Shown here one piece after another: positions 33,810 through 45,867 of a stretch of 64,000 bases of DNA (position 1 is the first letter of the stretch; every line of letters begins with the position of its first letter). The DNA is taken from assembly GCA_026182355.1 (NCBI GenBank), contig JAPFBL010000116.1, positions 186,001 to 250,000 of the forward strand. The letters are read 5' to 3'. Under the pieces are notes generated by a model. That model saw nothing but the letters and a program-made list of their open reading frames with translations, was not told the origin of the DNA and did not search any database. Made by a program: the position numbers and the translations under genes. This DNA is from Hermatobates lingyangjiaoensis. Taxonomy: Eukaryota > Arthropoda > Insecta > Hemiptera > Hermatobatidae.

Positions 33810-34538
33810 TTAACGGTACAAGTTGGGGCCAGGAGGAGAGCGAGCTTTGGGAAGACAGATAAATGCCTCCTCTGAAGCTCTTGAAGTGACCCGGGAAGAC
33901 GGAACAGGGATATGATTAAGGACTTGGACCCGGAAGCAGTGATTAAAATCCAGTCCATGGGAATTAGAGTGGATAGCAATAGGAAGGTTTTTGCATTGAC
34001 CAACGGAAGCCCTGTGACCATTCATACGTAAGTTGAGCTGCGTAGAGGCCATACCAACGTAGAATGCATCACACTGGGTGCAGTCCAAACGGTAAACGCA
34101 ATTAACCGATGTGCATGAGGTGTGGGGAGGACAAGGGTAGTTAATGTTGCTATGGGGGGAAGTAAAAAAGGGATTAGGGTTGATGATAAGACAGGTTTGG
34201 CATCTGCTCCGTCCGCACTTCACCATTCCCCTCGCAAGTTCAGGGTTCAAGGGAGAGTGATGGGAGAAAATGCCTCTGAGGTTCGGTGGTTTGCGATATG
34301 ATAAGGAGGGGGCTTCAGGAAAAATAGACGAGGTAGAAGGAGAAGAGGAGAGCAATGGGAAAAACTCCTTAATAACCGAGCCAATCCTATGAGCACCAGG
34401 GAAGAAAGTGGATATCAGGAAAACACTATCAGTGTGGTCTTTTCTCGGTACGTGCCGGTGAACTATTTCAGCCGGCACGACACGACTATCAATGACATTG
34501 GAAGGGTAGCCACGATCAACTAATTTTTCTTTAAACAG
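33810..34538 (-). CDS. PLE-B reverse transcriptase C-terminal linker plus GIY-YIG endonuclease (partial)
   Basis: An uninterrupted frame of 243 codons bounded by stops, with no true start; it is the 3' part of a longer gene. Near the N-terminus LVDRGYPSNVIDSRVV matches the region after the RT palm in PLEs. Residues ~65-110 (LSYRKPPNLRGIFSHHS, VKCGRSRCQTC) are the cysteine-bearing linker. Residues ~150-190 give CVYRLDCTQCDAFYVGMAST and LNLRMNGHRASVG, the GIY-YIG core with a CxxC pair and the arginine. SEEAFICL near the C-terminus supplies the likely glutamate. It is open throughout, so this copy is young or only recently dead. Function in the cell would be nicking target DNA for retrotransposition. 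Confidence 0.82.
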   Translation of the reverse strand: MFKEKLVDRGYPSNVIDSRVVPAEIVHRHVPRKDHTDSVFLISTFFPGAHRIGSVIKEFFPLLSSSPSTSSIFPEAPSLSYRKPPNLRGIFSHHSPLNPELARGMVKCGRSRCQTCLIINPNPFFTSPHSNINYPCPPHTSCTSVNCVYRLDCTQCDAFYVGMASTQLNLRMNGHRASVGQCKNLPIAIHSNSHGLDFNHCFRVQVLNHIPVPSSRVTSRASEEAFICLPKARSPPGPNLYR

Positions 34539-34569
34539 TTAATATGGGAAATTTGGATAATATGGGATA

Positions 34570-34613
<44 letters not shown>

Positions 34614-34639
34614 ATATATTTTGTTAAAAATATTGACCG

Positions 34640-34960
34640 TGGAATTGTAACGGAAGTAAAGTTTATCAGGACTCGGTCAGTTCTTCAGGTTCAAATTAAA
34701 CTCTCATTGACATCGTTTTCGTTTTTATTTAAAACCTTTATCATGGACAGTGGAAAAGAAATTTGAAACAGAAGAACTAAGTATTACATTCCATAATATT
34801 GTTATTTGTAAAATAATTGTATTGTAATACTTTATTTTTTCAAAATTTTATACTTCTCACTATGAAAAAGGTTTCAAATAAAAACAGAAACTTTAGCAAT
34901 GAGATTTCAGTTTGGACTTGAAGAACTGACCGAGTTTGATAAACTTTAGTTTTGTATTTA
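34640..34960. repeat. inverted pair of AAGGTTTT-type hammerhead-like arms
   Basis: The outer ends GTTTATCAGGACTCGGTCAG and, inverted, CTGACCGAGTTTGATAAAC enclose two facing decayed cores. On minus, ATGATAAAGGTTTT...GAAAACG (34717-34746); on plus, CTATGAAAAAGGTTTC...GAAAC (34859-34891). A third copy lies at 48432-48530. No reading frame between the arms. CTGANGA is mutated in every copy in this window, so assignment rests on layout and the kept GAAAC. Confidence 0.5.
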
Positions 34961-35014
34961 ATATACTAAAACTGTATTTGTCCTTTTTATTGAACACAGT
35001 TTTTTTTAGGTCTC

Positions 35015-35348
35015 GGTCTGGGAATTCAAGTGCTCATTCTTATACCAACGTTTCGATATAGTCATCCACAACCATCAGGGCTACCTAAGAAGGTAAGGCT
35101 ATAATATATGCTTCAACTATATACAAAGTGAAATACGGACTACAGTACTAACAATAAACTTAAAAATCATCACATATACTCATTTAACCATGTAAACAAG
35201 TATTTTTATTTATTTATTCTTATTTGAAATTGGATATATTGGTAAAAATGTTATAGCCTTATCTTGCTTTGGATGATGACGTATAAATAATGGACATTTT
35301 GGCAGAAGAATGATTAGTTTAATTCCAGGACCTAGCCCTCAAAAAAAC
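35015..35348. repeat. inverted unit with GAAACGTTGG motifs, copy 2
   Basis: Same family as 17495-17945. Minus core: AGCC, CTGATGG (35072-35078, last A changed to G), hairpin, GAAACGTTGGT with GAAA at 35051-35054. Plus arm decayed (GGATGATGACGTATAAATAA near 35271). The end ACCTAGCCCTCAAAAAAACC matches the earlier copy. A (TA)n tract follows at 35354-35374. Confidence 0.6.
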
Positions 35349-35374
35349 CAAATTATATATATATATATATATAT

Positions 35375-36304
35375 TAATCTCTAACACAATACTGTAAATA
35401 AGTCAAAAATTATACTAAGATGTTTTAATTACAGAATAGTTGTCGTTTATGCAACAGGTTTAATTAATAACTATGGGTTCATTTACTTGAAACAATGTTG
35501 ATGCGGGGGTGTAAGTGGAATGAAATTAATTCTTACTTACTTAACCTTAATTAGAGTAAGGAAGTAAAAAAAGAACTTGTTACTCTATTTGTTCACATTA
35601 TTCTGTACATTAAATAAGCTCGGGTAGAATACTAATGATTTAAACTGGTAGGGTAAGATAGCATCTAACTATAATGTGCCTTTAGGGTCTATTTGGTTTG
35701 CGATATACAATGAAATGAAAGAATCACTATTGAGCAGTTCTAAGCGAATACCAGGAATAGCGTGCTCCACATGAATAGGACTTGGCTCTATCTGCAATCA
35801 TTTACCACTAGCTCGGCCAATGGTATAATTGGCACCTTCAGGAATTCATTTAGGCCTACTATTTCAGATAGCTTTTCCCTTTACCTTTTATTTAGCTGTG
35901 ACTCATTTTCACTGAATATACTCAAGATTTTCCATGATTTCTAATTTAAACTGGATTTATCACTCCAGATGAAGAGCGTATTCATTACATCCACTTTATC
36001 TGAGTTTCAAACTGTAATTTAACTGATAAAAACCTATTCTTTAATTTACTGCCATAAAGTAAGATAATGAAGCATTTTGATTACGAAACTTTGAAATTAT
36101 ATACATTTGTAACCTTTCTGAATGAATTTTTTCTTTACATATTTACTTCACTAATTGTATCATTTTTGAGGATATATCCAAGCATATCAGTTTAGAATCT
36201 TGCTGTAATGGCATCCTTCTGAATAAATGAAACTGATCATAAATATAAAACGTTATTATATTAAGCCACAGTTTTACATATTACCCACAGAGAAATAAGC
36301 GTAA
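35375..36304. other. AT-rich stretch, nothing recognised
   Basis: No supported gene or repeat. Confidence 0.45.
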
Positions 36305-36315
36305 TAACATGTACA

Positions 36316-36639
36316 TAGGTTAGATTAGGTTGCAGTGGCGTCCAACAACGGAACACACGTCGGCAGAGCATTGGCCCTTTGTGATACCACACAATGACGA
36401 TTTATTCTACAGTGGGAGTCCTAAATTTTGCCTAACTTGAGTGTATTTAAAGTAGGGATCTTTAACGAGTACTTGATATCGTACAGTCTCGAGACCGACG
36501 GTTTAACGTCCTTCTCGGAGGGGCAACGAGCTCAGATTTATTCACCTCCTGCATGAATAAATCGAGGGTTATGTGGGGATCGAACCCCGGTCACTTCAGA
36601 AGAGGCCCGTACGTTAACCACTGAGCTAACCTGGCCCCC
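36316..36639 (-). mobile_element. tRNA-derived SINE with perfect target duplication
   Basis: TAACATGTACA occurs immediately before (36305-36315) and after (36640-36650), an 11-bp target duplication. On the minus strand the head reads GGGGCCAGGTTAGCTCAGTG (A box), then GGGTTCGATCCCC (B box). Next come CTCGATTTATTCATGCAGG, GGACGTTAAACC and a tail with TGTAGAATAAATCG. At 324 bp this is the best reference copy for the family in the window. It is fairly well preserved. Confidence 0.92.
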
Positions 36640-36650
36640 TAACATGTACA

Positions 36651-39600
36651 AAAATATTCAGAAGAAAATGAAACTTAATATGTATTCATCGATGTCTAAA
36701 AATAGAAGAAAGTTAATAACGTTTAGTTCAGGTTCTAAAAACAGTATGAAACATATAATTAAGTAGGGAATTTTAATTATAACAATAATTTTTTTTTGTG
36801 AAAATGTTATAATGGAAGCAATAGTTGAAATACATGTTTTGTGACCTCTATAATATTAAATAATATTGCATTAAGATATATTCAAAGTGAATTTGATCAT
36901 CAAAAAAATAAATTTCGAAGTTCTTTCAAATTTATACGTTTTTTAATGTTTTGAATTGACCTTTGTGACTTTCCATTACCCATTTTTTTTTCAATATAAT
37001 GATAATGAAGAAAGATCAGATTTTGATATTTTGAGATTTTTATACGGTTTCAGATATTCGTTCTTTATTGAATTTTCATTAACATGCTAATACGAGTAGT
37101 ATATTGTGAGATTTTCATGGATTTAGACGCTTGAGATACTCTGCCTCCTATTCTGAGTTTTCTATACCGTGCTGTGAGTATATTATGAGATTTTTGTAGA
37201 GTTACACAGACTGATATACTGTGCGTCCTTTATGAAATTCTCTTTAACATGTTACAAGTGCATTATACTTACGTTATTAAAATAAAACTATAAAAAAAAT
37301 GTATTATGTTATACGAATAAAAAAAAAATGTTGTTTATTTCTAAAGATAGACAAGTTCTCCATTAATTGTAGTCTCCTCAATCAATATATCTTGGAATCC
37401 AACTTTGGAGAATTTTGAAGATGCCTGTGTATCCGGGTGCATTATTTTGATATATTTAGATATACAAGCAAGTGTTTTACTTACTAACTATTGCATGGTC
37501 TTACAGTAGACGACATTTGTTGCAAGGGTAGATGTATTTAAACTTCTCAGTTAATTTGAAGACCATCTTGTAGGTATGGTGGTGTTTGCTGAGTGTAGCA
37601 CGTGTTGATGTTGTTTCAAATGTTTAAATTTATGCTATAGCTGTAGAATTCATTTTGTTCAAGTTGTCAGATCGCTTTAATCATAGAGACATTTCTTATG
37701 AATGTCATGTTGTAAGTATGGTAGATTCTACTGAATCGAATGGACTGTAATAGTGTGGTGTTTCCAATATTACATTTAATAGAAAGCAAGTAGTATTAAA
37801 TATGTCAAAGATCGCCAAAATCTTTGCATACTGCACGTTACTGAGGTTTGCGTAATGTGATTATCTCTTCTCTGTTAATGAGATTTTCCTGCACACAACA
37901 GTATTTACAAAGAACCACTTTTACCAACACTTCACATAATCTACAAATATGGTTGTTCATATCAGGGGGTGAGTTGACATTTGTGACTGTTTACTAATCA
38001 ACTAGTCAACTGCTAATTACAAATCCCTAATTGCAAGTTACTAATCAATCAACCAGTTCCAACCCAGCAACCATGTGTCCAATATCATAATATTCTGCTA
38101 TATTTATTGGAGAATTGTAATACATTAATACTTAAACATCCAAGAAATGAACTAAGTGCTTGTTTACCTTATACTTAATACTAGGATGACACGAAATTTT
38201 GAAGGCTTTTTAGCTACGGAAAACTTGATTGTTGGGGAAATCTTTCAAGCAAACTATTTCTGGTGAAGCGCTAATAATGAGTAACATACTTCATTTTTTT
38301 AGAACTTAATGTAACGGTAGTTTCCTTCTTGAAACGGTGATCCATAAGTCCATTACATATCAAGCTTTCCAGTAATAAACACACAGTGGATTTTAAATCA
38401 TCAACATTTAACGAATGTGTGTTTACATGTATGAGAAGTTAGTACTTCCACCTCAAACATACACTAAATCAAAGGCTTGTAGTACCTCAAATATATCGAA
38501 GAATTCGATCATTTCCTGTGAGTGTTTGAATGAACTCCTAAAATAATGCTTTGGCAGACGATGGTCTGATCACGCACCTAACACGACATAACATACATAA
38601 GGCAACCGATTGCTTATAACGTGCATTTGCAAACAGACATTTTCCAAAGGTACATATTTTTTGTCAATCATTCAGGTAACAATTATTCACTCCGCATCTC
38701 TCCAGAGAATATTAGCTAATCACCTTGTCTTAAAGTCATTTTAATATCATTTCATTCGATTTTTAATCCCTAAATATGTCAGCTCATTTTTTTTTCAAAT
38801 CATTTATTATACAAGCGCTGTGTTAATTGTGGCTACATTTCAACCTTCGTTCGTAAAATGAAGCAGTTAACAAGATATATTTAAAAATTTAACTTTTGTC
38901 TCATTGAATACATAAGAATTACTAATTCTGAATATGTAGAAAATTCTTGAAAGAAGAGAGTTTTTGTGTTTTGTTTTAGATCTCCGGAGCTAGCTTGATT
39001 CCTTATAGTATTTTTGTTAATTTACATACTATATTAGGGATATTGGTGGAAGTATTACAAATATCTGGCCTCTTATAGCTCTTTATAAATGAATACATGT
39101 TTATAGATTATCTGGTGATAAAAAAAATATTTGTGTCATTCATGATTCCCGATAGTAGAAGAACCTTGTACCTGCGCACTTTCAATGTATATCTCACTGG
39201 AGTCTATCCATATATTTCAGACAATGTTATGTTTTACTAATAACGGAGCTTTGTACTACTTATATTACAACTGGTAAGCGCTTCTATTAAATTGCATGTT
39301 TCATCTATAACTGTTTCTTGTTTTCTAAGCTCAGCAGCATGCGATGTGCAATGTCACGTAGACTCGCTTAAGCATTTAAAATAACACATCGCTATTGTTG
39401 AAGACTTACTATCACGTCCAGATCTAGTCCTCTGATACTCAGAATGGCATTATTTTTGGGTTTGTCGTCAGTAGTTACCCTTTCTAGCATATCAGCAGTC
39501 AAGTCAAATTCATCTATCCAATCTCTTTCCCATTTTTGATGTTCTTTTATTGACATGATGCGATTCAAGTCACTCCCCTACATTTTATATCAACATGTGT

Positions 39601-42600
39601 TCTAAACAACTCCCTTAGAAAATGGATTTATTTTCTGAATCTCAAGACCTATATCTATTTACTCTATAGTTAACCATGATGCATTTTCTAAAATGACTTT
39701 ATATTAACATATATATTTCCTTTTTTAAATAAAAATATGCTAGTCAACTGAAAATATCAAAGTTAAATTTTTGATATTTTACAGGCTCATCATTGAATTA
39801 ATGACCTTTAGTTAATCTTAATAATATTAATTGATTAATTTCTTTTAATCGCTAACCATAAAGAATAAATAACTTTAAATGAATAGGTAATGACAAAAGA
39901 AAATTACATAAAATATTTTGGTATAATTTTTCTGCATTTAGAACAAAATTTAATAATTTTTGGAGAATTTTCATATTATTAAACAATTGTGGTTAAGTAA
40001 TTAAGAATTCTATTCAGTAATTTATATAACCCGTTACAGCGGAATGAAACAACTCTTAGTGTTATATTCTTTTTAAAGCCAAGATGTGAAAAGGAATAGT
40101 TTTTTTCTTTGTTGTATTCCATTAATAAAAACGATATCTTCGTATAGTTTGAATGGTATTTATGGTGTAAATGAACTGCTGAGACCTAGGTGGTTTTTGT
40201 GTGAAGAGGTAAGAGTAGTGGGTGAGGGTGCAAAGGACTTGGGGAGGCGTAAAAGAAGATAATGTTCGTGACAGAGATCATAAAGCAGAACTGGAGGGCT
40301 GCTGGGGAGTAGCACCGACACCGGTACAGACCTTCGGACAACACTTAACGTCTCACATTTACTGCTTCTTCAACTGCTTCAACCATCAGAATTTGTTTTC
40401 AGTTAAATAATATTTTGAAATAATTGCACATTGGAAAAACTCAAATTACTTGTATGTGCCAATACAAGGAATTCAATTTATTTAACATATTTAATTACAA
40501 TTTATTAATCTGTAATAATACTTATTATTATTATAAATAAATACATAGTGAATAAATATTAGCAAATTCTCATCCAGGCTAACATCATATACCTGATGCA
40601 TCAGTTTTTCAAATCTTCAGAATAGAATAACTACTCTAAATAATATTTTAACCCAGAATATTTACTACCGAATAGAACATTTATTTAATTCAGAACTGCT
40701 ATAATTACTATAAATTCATTTAAAGCAGTTCACTTCTGATTTGATAATGTTTAATTCCTATGCACATTAATAAATTCGTCAAAATTAGGAATTTTAATTA
40801 AATACTGGTATTTGTTAAGAATATTTTTTTATAAATTTATTGTCAGTTTTTTATTTATGGTTAAGTTTTAATAAGTTTAGATTGACACAGCATTTTTCTG
40901 GAATACTCCACAAGATAAAAATGAAAAAAGTAAAATATATTCCAGCATTTTAATAATAAGAAAAATATATTGTCGATGTACTTCTATACATTATAGGAAC
41001 TTCATACGATATGTGAATAAATTACAAATTAGAAAGCATTCAAAACACCTAAAATTATTATTGTTGATCTTTTGCATAGACCACACACTAATCAGAAAAT
41101 CCATGTAACTAAGAGAGTTATACTTACTGTTCGTGAAGTAGAGAAATACTGCACTTGTTTTACTTTACTATAAGCAAGGGATACTAGGTATGAAAATAAT
41201 TTAAAATACACGTTTTCGGCCAGCTGCCTAGATTTTTTAAAGTTTTTCCATCATGTCTATAGAGGATAGGTGGATGGATGTGTAAAGAGAGATCAAACAC
41301 TGCAGGTCACAACTGTTTACATTTACTATTGATATAATACTTGAAAACGGCTCTTTTCGTCTACAAACTCTGAATAGTTTTTGACCTTTATTCCATCATA
41401 CAAAGTTTACTTTTTTGCCCACTATGTGATATTCGAACCCATTGAATTCACATGAACCACTTGCTCGGGAGATCTAACATACTCGTATTTTGTTGTAATA
41501 AACACCCTATACTGTCATAAAGTAAAGCATATTTCAAGATGTTTCAATAACACAAACAGTAAGTTTTGCTTAAAAATATAATAATGTTGACCATAGTTGG
41601 ATTAGCACGATTGTGTACAGAATATTGGTCGCACAGTTCGATGGATCATTGTGAAATTGAACACTAAAAAATATCTTTATTTGAAGGCAAACTGTACGGT
41701 TTTTTAAACGATTCTTTAAAAAAACGACATTAATTTTAAAATACACTTTTTTCTTGCAAACTGAAAATTGCAAATATTACAGTTTTTTAAAAAGATTTTT
41801 TTTCTAAATTTCTAATTTAGGAGACAATTTTTTGCCTAGAAAATCGAATTTACTTATCAAAATTACAGTTCTCATGAATAATCATAACCAGGTTTATTTT
41901 TTGGACCCTTTAAATTAAATTGTATGAAATTTATCCTTCAATAAATTATTATGTCGAAATAGTTTAAACAAATTAAGTATCTATAAGGGAATTTAATAAA
42001 TTATGCTAGCGTATGAAATGGGAAAATATTTGAAATTATGAAATGAATGATGCGGATGTACACATTTCAGTCGTACGCATAATGCTCTTTGTTCTATGTT
42101 CTTCAGTCTTCACGTTACAGACTTTTTTCGTGGTATTGAGTTAATTTAGTTACATAATTGTAGAAAATTTATATATATGTCTATCTTCGAAGAAATATGA
42201 ACTGATATATGATCTCAGAATATGTTATATTTTATACTAAACATGAAAAGAATTTTAACTTCTCAGAATATACTTAAGAATTACAATGAACTCTAATGAT
42301 CATGAAAAGAAAAACATATTTTTCATATTTGACAGATTTATTCCAACCTAAGTCCCCATAATTTGAAGGCATTTGTCTTCTATGACAACAAAGCAAAAGA
42401 TTACGAAAACTCCATAAGTTGCAAAATTTAAAAAAACCTTAAGAACATTTGAGACACCTATCGTTTCATGCGGCCAGAACGTGATTATATTTGGGTCATG
42501 CATAATTATTGTAGTGCTTCAAATCAATGTGAGAAGTGAGTTTAATCCAATCTTTCTAGAAAACTAAACCATTGTGCAAAGTATAGCTACTGTATGTATA

Positions 42601-43325
42601 TTTCATTCAATAAAGCTCATGAATTTTATTTTTAGCTTCTATTATAAAATATGACGCCAAAATGGATATTTTTAATGTTGCAGCCGTAGTCAGTTTCAAA
42701 ATTTCGACTTAAAAACGATGGTAAAATAAAAATAATATTAATTATTTTATTAATATTAAAATAAATAACTATCACATATTCGTTATAGGTAATTAAATTT
42801 ACCTATAACAATAATCAATTACCTTTAATTATTATAGGTAATTGAAATTTAGTTTCAATACCATTAAAAATAATAAATTTTTATTAATATTATACCCTGA
42901 AATTATACCCTGTTACTTATAAGCTATATATTTAGTCATATAGAATAAAAAAAGAAGATTTTTATTACCTCCACAGATATATATTTAAAACCATTCGATT
43001 TTTATGACCGTCTCTCAAGACTATTTAAGCATCTGCTGCCACTGCTCTAAAAAGTTAATTGTTAACAATTATCAGAGTCTCAAGCTTGTGATAAAAAGCG
43101 TAACATATAACGTAAGCAGACAAACATACCCAGGGTCACATCTCATCATGCACAGCTAACTGTAAACCATAGGTTTATTGGTTTGACCATCAATGTTTAC
43201 TTTCTCTCTACATAATCCTCAGAGTTATGAATTTATCTCAGAGACATATTTTGTTTTACAGTAAAAATATAGGTACACAGAAAGTTTAATATGTTCACTT
43301 TTTTAGAATGAAACATGTACTTATC
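36651..43325. other. 6.7-kb AT-rich stretch, no gene recognised
   Basis: The longest featureless interval. Near 37060-37270 three loosely similar segments with TTTTGAGATTTT / TGAGATTTTCATGGAT / ATGAGATTTTTGTAGAG may be an old tandem repeat of about 90 bp. A GC-richer patch at 40190-40350 has a 62-codon frame without recognisable product. Stops are dense elsewhere. Confidence 0.45.
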
Positions 43326-43329
43326 AATG

Positions 43330-43350
43330 TTTATATATATATATATATAT

Positions 43351-43397
<47 letters not shown>
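43330..43397. repeat. (TA)n followed by (GA)n microsatellite
   Basis: TA repeats to about 43370, then GAGAGA repeats to 43397. Confidence 0.9.
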
Positions 43398-43404
<7 letters not shown>

Positions 43405-43596
43405 TTTAATTTCTGGGTACAATATCTGCATATAGTTGCAAAAACGATTTCCTACAATATCTGCAGGAAAAGTTATAAAAAAGTTTTAACTATATTAATA
43501 ATTAATGGTTCTGAGATTTATTTTAAAATACATAAAAATATTAAAAAGGACAAAAAAGTGATAAAAAAGTGTAACACCAAATTTATATTATTGTTA

Positions 43597-43685
43597 AGCC
43601 ATCAGTCCGCAGCCTGTGCGATGTCAAGCACTCGTTTAAGATCCCTTCACTTCAGTTAGGCTTTAAGAAGATGAGGGTTAGTTAT
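43597..43685 (+). mobile_element. SINE 3' fragment
   Basis: TTAAGCCATCAGTCCGCAGC, CTGTGCGATGTCAAGCACTC and GTTTAAGATCCCTTCAC match the 3' half of the tRNA-SINE at 52-349. No head. Confidence 0.6.
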
Positions 43686-44650
43686 GAAGCTCTCAAGAGT
43701 TCTAAGTCGCTGCACTGTGGTGCATTAGAAAGTCAGCTGCCAATTTATTGGTCTCTCGACTCTGTGGCTACTAAGGTAGCTCGTTACTCACACTCTCTCT
43801 GTTTGTATACCCCACTCCTTCATCCCCTCTCACTGAATTTCTCTTTATCTATCTTTTTGTCTCCTGTCTCTCTCATATTAACGGAAACTGACCAAATGAA
43901 GCCACATTTATAATATGCATCAGTTATATGTATTTCAAAAGAATTCACGCAATTAGATATGTAAATAACTAGAGAAATGTATTTAATCTTATCGCCTGAA
44001 AATTGTATTGTTATAAATATATATGAGGTAATTGTCCGAATATTAAATGGTAAAGGAAATATGAAAACAAATGTTGATCTGTTGTATCTATGCGATATGA
44101 GGCGTAATCGAATCTCTAATGACTTGAGTCGATCAAGTAATTAGTGAGAATTATCTGAATGAGTTTAAGAGGCAAGTCGAGAGTTAGGAAGCGTAACTGA
44201 GCTCATGCAATTAGCCGAGAAGGCGTTCTCACTTATCTTATATGACTTATCAAGACATGCTAAACACTGCGGACTGGCTGGCAATCACTTAACAATACTC
44301 CTTCCCCACTCTGGCTCAACCTTCATTCAGATCTCTATCAACACAAATGATACATATTTCATTCCTGTCATTTATTCTAAAGCAACCATATAGAAACAAT
44401 TGCCATGATTTTACTGTTTCAGATACCTTTTTACTGTTTCTTCTCCTTTTTACTCCTCTACTCTTCTATGATAAGTCCTTCATAATTGAGAAATATTATT
44501 ATGTTTTAACTATGGATATGTTAAAAAAACTATGACAGTATCAGTTAAAGCGAAAAGTTCTGAGATACGTCAGTTTGTTTATTCAATAACTGATATAAGC
44601 AAACAAAAAGTTAAAAAAAATTCTATTTTTCTCTTTCAATTGTGGCGAGT
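43686..44650. other. AT-rich stretch with a pyrimidine-rich patch
   Basis: A CTCTCT-rich patch lies at 43790-43880. No gene recognised. Confidence 0.45.
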
Positions 44651-44675
44651 TTTGCTTCTTCTACCACTTAAACCA

Positions 44676-44713
44676 CACACACACACACACACCACATACA
44701 CAGGTAAATGCAC

Positions 44714-44766
<53 letters not shown>

Positions 44767-44815
44767 GTGTGTGTGTGTGTCTTTATTTTGTTTTTCTCTT
44801 TCCTGTGTGAACTAT
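44676..44815. repeat. (CA)n, (TA)n and a PLE-B end
   Basis: ACACAC at 44676-44692 and TA repeats at 44717-44763 lead into GTGTGTGTGTGTCTTTATTT and CTCTTTCCTGTGTGAAC, the inverse of the PLE-B terminus at 33505-33540. The ribozyme-like core is absent, so only the outermost tip is present. Confidence 0.65.
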
Positions 44816-44825
44816 ATATATATAT

Positions 44826-44975
44826 ATCAACTACAATAAGAAATGAGAAAAGGACAGAGATCATTCAACCGTAACAAGTAGTATTACTCAAAGTCAAATC
44901 CCAACTGAGTTGGCATTTAACGTTGACGATTACCGCTCATTACAGTTAAAATTACCTCATTTCTTAGGATGCACA
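44826..44975. repeat. decayed family A palindrome
   Basis: CTACAATAAGAAATGAGAAA, CATTCAACCGTAACAAG and CAAAGTC are followed by CCCAACTGAGTTGG and then an inverse copy (GTTGACGATTACCGCTCATT, TTACCTCATTTCTTAGG). Both CTGACGA boxes are damaged. Confidence 0.55.
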
Positions 44976-45433
44976 GTTTCCTTTGAGGTAAAGATATTAG
45001 CTGAAAACATTAGCCTCACTTTGCAGTGACCTCCTCATTTCCTGTCCGTTTCTGTTTTTTGCAGTGGTTGGGTGTTAGTGTTCTTTATTGGATACGGCTG
45101 ATATTAATTTTATTTTTCTTGAGACTCTTACTAGTCTTCTAGGGAATGTATCCTTTGTCTTCATATCAATAAGAAATTGAGGTTGCACAGTCCTTTGTGA
45201 TTAATATGTATTGACACAGGACTCCAACTTATTTACATAGAGACTCCTTCGAGTTATTGGTTTTATTGAATTAGAAGTAACACTGTTGTTTATACTGCGA
45301 ATTGTTAATGCTTCTATTTCTAGATGGCTGGTTTAGGGGAAGATACTTCTGCATGATGACCTCTTGATGTTGTTAGTTGCGACATGTTTCAACCATTCTC
45401 TGGTAAAGAGTTAGGCAAAGTTATAGCCCAGAC

Positions 45434-45859
45434 CAGGGGTGGGGAACCTGCGGCCTGAAGGTCGCATGTGGCCTTTTGAACCATGATATGCGGACTTTGC
45501 GGTTTGTTGAGAAAAGTCTTTCAAAAATATAAAGAATTACAATTATGGTAATAAAGGCAAATAAATGTCGCATTTAGGAAGAAGACCATTCATTAATCAT
45601 TACTTGAAAAGTCTAAGCTTTTAGAAAATCATTTTCCTGAGTTAACAGAGGTAATAAACGAAGGTAATGATGACAATGCTGAATCTTTTGAAAGATGTAA
45701 AACAGTTTTAGATACACTAATCAAGTAATATAATGATAGATTCATGGGTTTTACAATATAACTATTATATAAGAATTTGCTTATCTATTCTTGGTGGCCT
45801 TTTGGGGAAGTGGACGAAGCTAAAATGGCATTTACTCCAAGAAAGGCTCCCCACTCCTG
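45434..45859 (+). mobile_element. complete short hAT element with perfect 8-bp target duplication
   Basis: CAGGGGTGGGGAACC at 45434 is matched by the inverse GGCTCCCCACTCCTG ending at 45859. GCCCAGAC stands directly outside both ends (45426-45433 and 45860-45867), a perfect 8-bp duplication as hAT elements make. The 426-bp interior keeps a decayed coding trace: NHFPELTEVINEGNDDNAES, then YNDRFMGF after a stop, near 45630-45755. This resembles a hAT transposase segment, but most of the gene is missing. Non-autonomous deletion derivative. Confidence 0.9.
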
Positions 45860-45867
45860 GCCCAGAC

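Larger units (their letters stand above)
33500..34620 (-). mobile_element. PLE-B: 5'-truncated Penelope-like element
   Basis: Minus-strand element made of an open endonuclease-linker gene (33810-34538), an A-rich 3' region (33680-33810) and a terminal segment with a hammerhead-like core: CCGATGA at 33571-33577 and GAAA at 33556-33559. It ends in GTGTGTCTTTATTTG and CTCTTTCCTGTGTGA. That end sequence recurs at 44768-44813, and the core type recurs at 46754, 48707 and 49645. The 5' side breaks off into a (TA)n tract at 34576-34620, so the RT domain is missing. Confidence 0.82.
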
